A stretch of DNA of 30,464 bases from an uncultured Bacilli bacterium. Lineage in GTDB: Bacteria; Bacillota_I; Bacilli_A; RF39; UBA660. The notes under the pieces are model-generated. The model had not been told where the DNA came from. It saw only the letters and a list, made by a program, of their open reading frames with translations, and did no database searches. Below are positions 24,016-30,414 of this stretch, one piece after another (positions within the stretch are counted from its first letter, which is position 1; the number at the start of each line of letters is the position of its first letter). The DNA lies in assembly GCA_934098435.1 (NCBI GenBank), contig CAKOOV010000015.1:1-30464 (forward strand). Reading direction: 5' to 3'. The translations under genes were made by a program, and so were the position numbers.

Positions 24016-24045
24016 ATTATATCATAAATTTATTAATAAATACAA
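24016..24045 (-). promoter_or_regulatory. Promoter of the rimP-nusA-infB operon
   Basis: On the minus strand TTGTAT, an 18-nt spacer and a perfect TATAAT. Transcription would start near 24009, giving a leader of about 60 nt that holds the hairpin. Confidence 0.6.
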
Positions 24046-24155
24046 GTGTTTTTATAATTATTTATCTTCTATTATCTTTTTTAATTTATTAATTCTACTG
24101 AAGAGTAAAGTACATATCTGATTTATTCTTCTAAATCAATTAGATAATATTACCT

Positions 24156-24305
24156 TTATATCTTCTTTTTGATTATATGCATTTTTAAAATTATTGGGGC
24201 AAAATCGATATTATTAATCTCATATATACTAGTAAATACTCCTAATGATTGTTCATACTCAGCTGTTAAAATGCAAGTATTCTTATTCATAAGTGTGCAT
24301 TTCAT
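24156..24305 (-). CDS. Small ORF, possible N-terminal remnant of a larger protein (49 aa)
   Basis: ATG at 24305 with GAGGTG upstream opens 49 codons, ending TAA at 24156. The protein begins MKCTLMNKNTCILTAEYEQS and continues with VFTSIYEINNIDFAPIIL. From memory this resembles the N-terminus of a HipA-like family often encoded with DUF3990/DUF3791 genes in gut Bacillota, whose members are several times longer. The end (HIIKKKI) diverges, and a short open stretch without a start (ending RINKLKKIIEDK, near 24060) lies further along. It may be a decayed gene or a real micro-protein. Confidence 0.4.
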   Translation of the reverse strand: MKCTLMNKNTCILTAEYEQSLGVFTSIYEINNIDFAPIILKMHIIKKKI

Positions 24306-24380
24306 TCGTTTTCACCTCTATATTTATTTTATCATATTTTTGACTACCTCTATATATAGCTTATAATAAGTATCTTTTAA

Positions 24381-24462
24381 TCATAGAGACAAATGGCTCT
24401 ATGATTTATCTTTGAAGACCTTAGGCTTCAAAGAGAAGGGGGAAACTTTAGGTTCACACTTC
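24381..24462. repeat. Triple-hairpin element, copy B
   Basis: Hairpin 1: TCATAGAG/CTCTATGA (24381-24388, 24397-24404), loop ACAAATGG. Hairpin 2: CTTTGAAG/CTTCAAAG (24410-24417, 24426-24433), loop ACCTTAGG. Hairpin 3: GAAGGGGGAA with TTCACACTTC (24435-24444, 24453-24462), loop ACTTTAGG, with two G-A mismatches. The element ends 24 nt before the RNase J promoter, so it is not part of the RNase J leader. Confidence 0.83.
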
Positions 24463-24486
24463 CTTTACAATAGTAAAATTATCCAT

Positions 24487-24515
24487 TTGCTTTTTTTTAC
24501 TTTTTGTTGTATAAT
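24487..24515 (+). promoter_or_regulatory. Promoter of the RNase J gene
   Basis: TTGCTT, a 17-nt spacer and a perfect TATAAT. The predicted leader of about 80 nt is very AT-rich and shows no clear structure. Confidence 0.6.
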
Positions 24516-24602
24516 TATTAGGCAGTGGTTATTCTTTATAATTCAATATATATTTTTTTATTTTTTAATTAACGATGAAAATATTATGAAAGGAGAAATT
24601 TA

Positions 24603-26282
24603 ATGAATACAAAAATTATCCCTCTTGGGGGACTTGGTGAAGTTGGTAAGAATATGTATGTTGTTACACATAATGACGAGATTATCATAGTTGATGCAGG
24701 TGTTATGTTCCCTGATGATGAACTACTTGGTATTGATTATGTTATACCTGACGTTACCTTTTTGAAAGAAAATGAAAGTAAAATTAAAGCTTTAGTTATT
24801 ACACATGGACATGAAGATCATATTGGTGGTATTCCTTTTTTACTTCAAATGGTTAATATTCCAAAGATATATGCCCCTAATAATGCTAAAGAACTTATTG
24901 AAAAGAAATTGGTTGAAAGAAATATTGTTTATAAGAATTTATTGGTTTATGATGAGAATACTGTAATAAAAACTAAATATTTTAATATTGAATTTTTTAG
25001 AACAACCCACTCAATACCTGATTCTCATGGCCTTGCTATAGATACTCCTGATGGTACTATTGTTATGACAGGTGACTTTAAGTTTGATATGACCCCTATT
25101 GGTCCTATGTCTAATTTACATAAAATGGCAAAAATTGGTGAAAAGGGCGTAGCAGTGCTTATGAGTGATTCTACTAATGCTCTTAGTCCTGGTGCTTCAC
25201 TTAGTGAATCTGTAGTTGATGAAAACTTAGGTGAAATATTTACTGCTAATAAGAATAATAGAATTATTCTTGCTACTTTTGCTTCTAATGTATATAGAAT
25301 TAAACATATTATGGAAACATGTCGTAAGAATAATAGAAAGATTGCTCTATTTGGTAGAAGTATGGAAAATATGGTTGATATTGCTATTAAATGTGGTTAC
25401 TTTAAGGATAAGAGTATTATTATTACTGCAGAAGAAGCTAATCATATGAAACCTAGTGAAGTATGTCTTTTATGTACTGGTAGCCAAGGTGAACCTTTAG
25501 CGGCTTTATCTAGAATTGCATCAGGTAGTCATAGGCAAATTACCCTTATGCCGGATGATGTTGTTATTTTCTCTTCATCTCCTATTCCTGGTAATACGGC
25601 TTCTGTATCTAAAACTATTAATAAATTATATAAAAAAGGAGTTAAGGTGTTTACTAACTCTATGACAGATATTCATTCTTCAGGTCATGCTAATCAAGAG
25701 GAACTTAAACTTATGATTAGGTTATTTAAACCTAAATACTTTGTTCCTTACCATGGTGAATATAGAATGCTTAAGATGCATGCTGATCTTGGAGTAATGT
25801 GCGGTGTAGAAAAAGGTAATACTTTTGTTCTTGAAAATGGTGATGTTTTATCTCTTAAGAATAATGAATTATATAAAGATGGTAAAGTGCAAGCTGGAGA
25901 AGTTTATGTTGATGGTTCTAGAATTGGTGATGTTGGTAATGCGGTTATTAAAGATAGAATTCTTATGAGTAATAATGGTATTTTGGTTATTATTGCTAAT
26001 ATTGATATAGAAAATAAGATTCTTTTAGGTAGTCCCGCTATTACGACAAGGGGATATATTTTAGTTAATGAAAATATTGATTTGATTCGTGACATTCAAC
26101 ATAGTGCTGAGGAAATTATTAATAAGGAGCTTAAAAAGAAAGTATTTAATTTTAATGATATGAAGAGTGAAATGATTAATGGTCTTATGCCTATTTTATC
26201 TGATAAGACTGGTAGAGTTCCTATTATTCTTCCTATTGTTATGGAGGTTAAATCTAATAAAACTAAAGAAGAGGTTAAATAA
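24603..26282 (+). CDS. rnj: Ribonuclease J
   Basis: 559-residue metallo-beta-lactamase/beta-CASP RNase that degrades mRNA and matures rRNA, with both 5' exonuclease and endonuclease activity in the family. The zinc motif HGHEDHIGG is at 68-76. MTGDFKFD, LMSDSTNALSPG, LLCTGSQGEPLAALSRIA and HSSGHANQEELK (beta-CASP) are conserved. The C-terminal domain from about 450 is the RNase J type. It carries the J1-like GGLGEVGKNMYV start. ATG 24603 with GAAAGGAGA upstream. It is monocistronic, with its own promoter and a shared terminator at 26282-26313. Confidence 0.95.
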   Translation: MNTKIIPLGGLGEVGKNMYVVTHNDEIIIVDAGVMFPDDELLGIDYVIPDVTFLKENESKIKALVITHGHEDHIGGIPFLLQMVNIPKIYAPNNAKELIEKKLVERNIVYKNLLVYDENTVIKTKYFNIEFFRTTHSIPDSHGLAIDTPDGTIVMTGDFKFDMTPIGPMSNLHKMAKIGEKGVAVLMSDSTNALSPGASLSESVVDENLGEIFTANKNNRIILATFASNVYRIKHIMETCRKNNRKIALFGRSMENMVDIAIKCGYFKDKSIIITAEEANHMKPSEVCLLCTGSQGEPLAALSRIASGSHRQITLMPDDVVIFSSSPIPGNTASVSKTINKLYKKGVKVFTNSMTDIHSSGHANQEELKLMIRLFKPKYFVPYHGEYRMLKMHADLGVMCGVEKGNTFVLENGDVLSLKNNELYKDGKVQAGEVYVDGSRIGDVGNAVIKDRILMSNNGILVIIANIDIENKILLGSPAITTRGYILVNENIDLIRDIQHSAEEIINKELKKKVFNFNDMKSEMINGLMPILSDKTGRVPIILPIVMEVKSNKTKEEVK

Positions 26283-26316
26283 AAAAGCTATTACTTAAAG
26301 TAATGGCTTTTTATAT
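26282..26316. terminator. Bidirectional terminator between RNase J and the metallopeptidase
   Basis: AAAAAGCTATTAC pairs with GTAATGGCTTTTT (one G-T pair) around TTAAA. T-runs follow on both strands. It includes the end of the convergent metallopeptidase gene. Confidence 0.85.
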
Positions 26317-27332
26317 TGTCTTTTTTTGATACTTGTATTTATTTTATTTATATCATCAGTTAGTATTGTTATTTTATCTTTTATGGGATATAAATTTAAT
26401 ATATTTAGACATTCTTCATATGAATACTTGTTAATATTAGTATGCATTTCTTCTATTAAATTTAGATAATCTTTATTTTGTTTATATTCTATATAAAGAT
26501 GAACTCCTAATAAATAGCCTAACATATGATATGTGGAATTGGTAAAGGTTTGAAATATATTAAATATATTGTTATATATTGCTTCTATATCTTTTTTATA
26601 TGATTCATTAGGAAAATTATTTTGATATATTTTTGGAGATAGATTTTCATATTTTAAATAAAGTGTAAGTATACGATATGTTGGTATTAGTTTTTTTATA
26701 TTATCATAAAAGCTATCATAGTTGATAGTATTTATTTTATAGAATTCATATTTATATCCTAATCTTAATAAATAGTCTAGGTAAATTGTCTCTTCTGCAA
26801 AAGATAAGGCTTCAGTAAAATTATCCCCTACTAAAGTCCAAGGATAGTTACGATAATGACTTAGTTCATGTACTAAGGTTACAGAGTCTGATAGAAGGCC
26901 ATTATTGGGAATTAGTATTTTTGGACTACCATTATTGGCTTTGGGAATACAGCTACCAAAGATTAATTTTTCTAATTCGATATCTTTATCTTTACTGAAT
27001 TTAGTTATATCATGAGTATGGTAGCTTATATTTTCTTTTTCCACTTCTTTATTTATATCAAAGTTTATTTTTAGATTTCGATAGAACTTGTTTACTATAT
27101 TTACATTTTCTTCTTTAGTACTTTTTGTAAAGAGGGTGTAATCTATGTTATTTACTTCGTTTTTATTTGACAATAAAATATGTTCTTCTAAGAAAGTGAT
27201 AAGTGCTAAATAGTCAGTAATATTGGTAAAGATAATATTATTTAAATAGTATGTATCACTAACAAATGAATCTAAAAAGTCCTCTAGAAAATGGGCTTTG
27301 TTTATAAGTTCTTTATTATCTTCTATAAGCAT
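26295..27332 (-). CDS. M3-like HExxH metallopeptidase (gluzincin)
   Basis: 345-residue protein with LVHELSHYRNYPW (HExxH) followed about 20 residues later by NFTEALSFAEETIYLDYLL, where a glutamate is the expected third zinc ligand. This spacing and the FAEE box resemble the C-terminal half of M3 oligopeptidases (oligoendopeptidase F), but the protein is only about half their length. It has no signal peptide and looks helical throughout. The substrate is unknown; a small intracellular oligopeptidase is the simplest reading. Start ATG at 27332 behind a GGGGGAT site. It has its own consensus promoter at 27364-27392. Confidence 0.75.
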   Translation of the reverse strand: MLIEDNKELINKAHFLEDFLDSFVSDTYYLNNIIFTNITDYLALITFLEEHILLSNKNEVNNIDYTLFTKSTKEENVNIVNKFYRNLKINFDINKEVEKENISYHTHDITKFSKDKDIELEKLIFGSCIPKANNGSPKILIPNNGLLSDSVTLVHELSHYRNYPWTLVGDNFTEALSFAEETIYLDYLLRLGYKYEFYKINTINYDSFYDNIKKLIPTYRILTLYLKYENLSPKIYQNNFPNESYKKDIEAIYNNIFNIFQTFTNSTYHMLGYLLGVHLYIEYKQNKDYLNLIEEMHTNINKYSYEECLNILNLYPIKDKITILTDDINKINTSIKKRQYKKPLL

Positions 27333-27363
27333 GATAATATCCCCCTTTAGTGATTTGTGGCTT

Positions 27364-27392
27364 ATTATAGCACTTATTTTGTCTTGTGTAAA
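27364..27392 (-). promoter_or_regulatory. Sigma-A promoter of the metallopeptidase gene
   Basis: On the minus strand TTTACA, a 17-nt spacer and a perfect TATAAT. Confidence 0.8.
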
Positions 27393-27419
27393 TAGTAATT
27401 TGATACTGTTTTTTGTATA

Positions 27420-27475
27420 AAAAAAGAAAATATATGGTTATATACTTTCTATTTTATCTTACTATTAGTATTTGA
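27420..27475. repeat. Direct repeat, left copy (duplicate of the amidase 3' end and terminator)
   Basis: 56 bp identical, base for base, to 28395-28450. It contains the last 22 bp of the LysM amidase coding sequence and its whole terminator hairpin. In this copy it follows the end of the Bro-N-like gene and ends in a useful terminator for it. Identity stops sharply on both sides. Confidence 0.95.
27425..27450 (-). terminator. Terminator (duplicated copy) after the Bro-N-like gene
   Basis: On the minus strand AGAAAGTATAT pairs with ATATATTTTCT around AACC, with one G-T pair, followed by seven T. It is identical to the terminator at 28400-28425. Confidence 0.8.
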
Positions 27476-27504
27476 TATTTTAAACATCATTTTATTATTT
27501 CATT

Positions 27505-28332
27505 TCAAGTTTTTTTATCTATGTATTCATAATTTAATTTGTTGGTGGTGGTTACAACTGATTCACCCAATTCATTTTCAAGATTATCTCTCGCTTGTTT
27601 AGCTATATTACCACCTTTATGGGCCACTGTAATATTTTCTTTTAATCCTTGTGGCTTTTGTTTTGCCGCTATTCTCTTAGTTGCTTCTTCTGATAAATCT
27701 GTTAATATTAATTCGATATTATCCATATTATCTCTTAAGTTTTCTTTTCTTAGCCCTTTAAATTGTTTGTATTCTTTTGCACTCATTCCTGACCATGTTT
27801 TATATATCTCATTTGTTAATATTGCATATTCTACATTTGATTTTATTCCATTATCTTGCCATACATCTGTTAATTGTTTTCTTTCTTGTAATGTCTTTAT
27901 TCTTCGGGAAATCCAATTTTCTTCATAACCTTTGGTTCTATATAAATCTATTGCTCTCTGTACCGCTAATGAAGGATCAAATGTTTCATTTATTCTTTCA
28001 CTTCCTAAACCTGCTAACCACTGTTTAATTGGTTCAGCATTTTTACTAGGTACTGATTCGATAATTCTAAACATTCCCTCAATGTCGACAACATCTGTCA
28101 TACGATATTTTCCATCTTTAGCTTTTAGTTTCAAACCGTTACAATTTGTAACGGTTTCATTTCCTTCATCTTTAAGTCTTTTTTTTAACACTCTCCAATA
28201 TGTTTGTGGATTATTACTCTCGGATACAACTTTGATAATATCTACTACACTTATGTAATATTTTTCCTCATTTATAATTTGGTCTTTTATCTTTGTTTAA
28301 TTATGAATTATTATACCCTTAAAATTGTTCAT
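27505..28332 (-). pseudogene. Bro-N / DinD-like phage antirepressor family protein, interrupted by an in-frame stop
   Basis: The open stretch from 28296 to the TGA at 27505 matches the Bro-N domain proteins common in prophages and plasmids: NEEKYYISVVDIIKVV, NPQTYWRVLKKRLKDEGNE, KAEPIKQWLAGLGSERI, then AVQRAIDLYRTKGYEENWI and EYKQFKGLRKENLRDNMDN, ending NIAKQARDNLENELGESVV. The C-terminal half resembles DinD, a DNA-damage-induced protein. Reading further upstream in the same frame, an ATG at 28330-28332 starts MNNFKGIIIHN, then a TAA at 28297-28299, then the conserved protein. So the gene seems to have a nonsense codon at position 12, and the conserved body has no ATG of its own; only a GTG (28191) inside the domain. 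The candidate ATG lies in the arm of hairpin copy C. Flanked by 56-bp direct repeats. Confidence 0.72.
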
Positions 28333-28391
28333 TATGAAGACCTTAGGCTTCATAATGCCTCAAAAGACTGTATTATTATAGGCTTTTGGGG
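28330..28391. repeat. Triple-hairpin element, copy C (two hairpins)
   Basis: Hairpin 2: CATTATGAAG/CTTCATAATG (28330-28339, 28348-28357), perfect 10 bp, loop ACCTTAGG. Hairpin 3 follows at once: CCTCAAAAG with CTTTTGGGG (28358-28366, 28383-28391), one T-G pair, 16-nt loop beginning ACT and ending AGG. The GAG/CTC-closed first hairpin is not recognisable here. The element sits just upstream of the interrupted Bro-N gene and 3 nt before the right direct repeat. Confidence 0.8.
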
Positions 28392-28394
28392 ATT

Positions 28395-28450
28395 AAAAAA
28401 GAAAATATATGGTTATATACTTTCTATTTTATCTTACTATTAGTATTTGA
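28395..28450. repeat. Direct repeat, right copy (original amidase 3' end and terminator)
   Basis: Identical over 56 bp to 27420-27475. This copy is the functional end of the LysM amidase gene (last codons, TAA at 28429-28431, terminator 28400-28425). Confidence 0.95.
28400..28425 (-). terminator. Terminator of the LysM amidase gene
   Basis: On the minus strand an 11-bp stem (AGAAAGTATAT with ATATATTTTCT) and an AACC loop, followed by a T-run. Confidence 0.85.
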
Positions 28451-29205
28451 CCTATAGATAGTAGATTTGATGTTAGATTATTTAACTGCTTTAGCCTATC
28501 AACAGTAGTGTTATATTTTTTAGCTATACTGTATAGAGAATCCCCTCTTTGGACTGTGTAAGTTGTTTCAAGATTGGTATCTGTTGGTATTAGTAATACT
28601 TGACCTATGGATAGTAAATTAGTTGTTAGATTATTTAAATCTTTTATTCTATCAATAGTAGTATCATACTTTCTTGCTATGCTATATAATGAATCACCTT
28701 TTTGGACTGTATAACTAATGGTATTTTCTTCCTTTTCTACATTGCTTGCTTTATCACTTGGTAATTTTAGCACCTGACCAATACTTAGTGTATTGCTTGT
28801 TAGGTTATTTATTCTTTTTAGTTCATCTACTGTAGTGTTATATTTATTGGCAATGGAATATAAGGAATCGCCTTTCTTTACAGTGTATGTTGACTCTGGT
28901 AATAATGCACTTGGTATTTTTAGTAATTGTCCAGTTGATAGAATATTTGAAGTTAAGTTGTTAACTTTCTTTAATTCGTCCACTGTAGTATTATTAGCCA
29001 TGGCAATTGAGTATAAGGTATCGCCTTTTTTAACGACATAGACATTTTCTTCTTCTTCATATATTTCTTTAGTTGGTATACGTAATACCTGACCTATCTG
29101 AAGAGTATTAGAGGTTAGATTGTTTTCTTTTTTTAGTTCTGAAACAGTAGTACCTAGTTTATTTGCTATGCTATATAAAGTATCGCCTTTTTGGACAACA
29201 TAGGT
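28429..29205 (-). repeat. Tandem LysM-coding repeats (five units)
   Basis: Five successive coding units of roughly 135-165 bp, each encoding one LysM domain and linker. The last three are most alike at residue level, suggesting recent duplication inside the gene. Confidence 0.85.
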
Positions 29206-29811
29206 ATTGGTTATTAGACCATTCGGAGCTTTATATGGTACTCCTATATAGTTTGCTACTGCGGATATGACAGCTTCTGCTAATTCTTCATAGTTTTCTT
29301 TTAGAAATTCAACATCTTTGGTATTATCAATAAAGCCATACTCGACAATTAGTGGTTCTAAATTGCCAGTATTTCGATGTATGAAATAGTAGTCTTTTGA
29401 GGTATCACTCGGTAATCTTCTTTGGTAATATTTTCTTGTTGTTTGGCCCGTTGCTCCTATGTTTTCTAGTATCCTTTTAGCTAGGGTATCTTTGTTTCTT
29501 AAGGCATAAATGACTTCGGCTCCTTCACCGCCACCTGAATTAACATGGTTCGATATTAGTATAACATCAGATGAGTTACCAAATTTATTTAAAATAGTAT
29601 TTACTCTATCAGTTGGAGATAATGTGGTATCTGAGTCTCTAGTTATAGCTACTGGTATTCCTAACTGTTTAAATCTATCATACATGTATTTGGATATTAA
29701 TAAATTATAGTCTTTTTCTAGCAAATTATTGCCTGTAGCACCAGAATCCGTACCACCGTGACCTGGGTCAATTATTACTTTACGGACCGCTCTATATTCA
29801 TTATTATTCAT
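28429..29811 (-). CDS. N-acetylmuramoyl-L-alanine amidase with five LysM repeats
   Basis: 460 residues. The N-terminal Amidase_3 domain (about 8-190) has IDPGHGGTDSGA, EKDYNL, SNHVNSGGGEGAEV and the catalytic glutamate in LIVEYGFIDN; it cleaves the MurNAc-L-alanine bond. The rest is five LysM domains of about 45 residues joined by short linkers, each with the pattern Y-V-x-K-G-D-[TS]-L-Y-S-I-A and L-x-I-G-Q-x-L. LysM binds GlcNAc-containing polymers. There is no signal peptide, as in several spore or mother-cell lysis enzymes (CwlC-type). Start ATG at 29811 with AAGGTGATA; five in-frame codons upstream overlap that site. A sporulation-type promoter is present (29829-29857). Confidence 0.93.
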   Translation of the reverse strand: MNNNEYRAVRKVIIDPGHGGTDSGATGNNLLEKDYNLLISKYMYDRFKQLGIPVAITRDSDTTLSPTDRVNTILNKFGNSSDVILISNHVNSGGGEGAEVIYALRNKDTLAKRILENIGATGQTTRKYYQRRLPSDTSKDYYFIHRNTGNLEPLIVEYGFIDNTKDVEFLKENYEELAEAVISAVANYIGVPYKAPNGLITNTYVVQKGDTLYSIANKLGTTVSELKKENNLTSNTLQIGQVLRIPTKEIYEEEENVYVVKKGDTLYSIAMANNTTVDELKKVNNLTSNILSTGQLLKIPSALLPESTYTVKKGDSLYSIANKYNTTVDELKRINNLTSNTLSIGQVLKLPSDKASNVEKEENTISYTVQKGDSLYSIARKYDTTIDRIKDLNNLTTNLLSIGQVLLIPTDTNLETTYTVQRGDSLYSIAKKYNTTVDRLKQLNNLTSNLLSIGQILIVR

Positions 29812-29828
29812 AGTTATCACCTTCAAAG

Positions 29829-29857
29829 TAGTATATGTAAATAATGTTAATTTGGTT
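29829..29857 (-). promoter_or_regulatory. Candidate sigma-K-type promoter of the LysM amidase
   Basis: On the minus strand AACC, a 16-nt spacer and CATATACTA, which fits the late mother-cell consensus (ACnear -35, CATANNNTA at -10). A weaker vegetative reading (TTAACC-18-TATACT) shares the same bases. Confidence 0.4.
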
Positions 29858-29871
29858 AACTTGACTAATAT

Positions 29872-29912
29872 AAAAAGACACTAATTTTTTTCTTAGTATC
29901 TTTTTGATATTT
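29872..29912 (-). terminator. Terminator after the frameshifted YHGS gene
   Basis: On the minus strand AAAAAGATACTAA pairs with TTAGTGTCTTTTT (one mismatch), an 8-nt loop between, followed by a short T-rich tail. Confidence 0.65.
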
Positions 29913-29941
29913 AATTTATAGCGGTGTTATTTACATATAAT

Positions 29942-30249
29942 TTATAACCATTTTAATTTTTTACATACTAGTTCTACTTCTTCATTATTGTTAGTATTTT
30001 TTAGTACTGATTTTGTTATATCTATTTCTATATCTTCATAAGATATTTTTTTCTTTTTACTAGTTCTACTGGATAATTTTTTCCATCTCCTGATAATGAA
30101 TAAAATAAGTCACTACCTTGTTTTGATAGAAAAATTGTTGCTATTCCTTTTGAATGACAGGCATATACCCATTCCTTCATATGAGTACTTTTATGTTTTT
30201 TTATTACTTCTAAATTAGGAATACTACTTCCATGATATACATAATTCAT
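29942..30249 (-). pseudogene. Small YHGS-type protein split by a -1 frame change at A7
   Basis: ATG at 30249 (ribosome binding site GAGAGGA) opens 73 codons: MNYVYHGSSIPNLEVIKK, STHMKEWVYACHSKGIATIFLS and DLFYSLSGDGKNYPVELVKRKK, then a short tail YLMKI and a TAG at 30028. The start resembles a conserved, longer protein family of Bacillota with a YHGS motif like that of ADP-ribosyltransferase folds; I am not sure of function. At the end of KRKK the DNA has seven A (plus-strand T at 30046-30052). A -1 shift there gives an open extension of 34 codons (ISYEDIEIDITKSVL...EEVELVCKKLKWL) to the TAA at 29942-29944. Either the gene is broken by a one-base indel, or it uses programmed slippage. Confidence 0.6.
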
Positions 30250-30273
30250 ATTTTTCCTCTCTACTTCAATTTG

Positions 30274-30302
30274 ATTGTATCATATTAATTATTATAATAC
30301 AA
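30274..30302 (-). promoter_or_regulatory. Promoter of the YHGS gene
   Basis: On the minus strand TTGTAT, a 17-nt spacer and TACAAT. Confidence 0.55.
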
Positions 30303-30315
30303 CATAAATATTTTA

Positions 30316-30414
30316 AATTTAGAGACTATATAATAGGCTCTAAATTACCTCTTAAGACCTAGGCTTAAGAGGATAAAGAAAAAATAGCATAGACTATATT
30401 AATCTACATTATTT
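30316..30414. repeat. Triple-hairpin element, copy D
   Basis: Hairpin 1: AATTTAGAG/CTCTAAATT (30316-30324, 30338-30346), perfect 9 bp, 13-nt loop in which CTAT pairs with ATAG. Hairpin 2: CCTCTTAAG/CTTAAGAGG (30348-30356, 30364-30372), perfect 9 bp, loop ACCTAGG (one T shorter than the other copies). Hairpin 3 is weak: AAATAGCATAG with CTACATTATTT (30382-30392, 30404-30414), two mismatches and one G-T pair. The last 50 bases of the window beyond it hold nothing I recognise. Confidence 0.78.

Noticed and set aside
24381..24602. Riboswitch or cis-regulatory RNA for the RNase J gene at hairpin copy B
   Set aside because: The best RNase J promoter (24487-24515) lies downstream of the hairpins, so they would not be in its mRNA, and the same element occurs at sites with no similar gene downstream.
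27420..28450. Insertion sequence bounded by the 56-bp repeats
   Set aside because: The repeats are direct, far longer than IS target duplications, and no transposase or terminal inverted repeats lie inside.
28429..29205. Tandem repeat array that could be mistaken for a CRISPR or satellite
   Set aside because: The units are about 135-165 bp, in frame, and encode five LysM domains.
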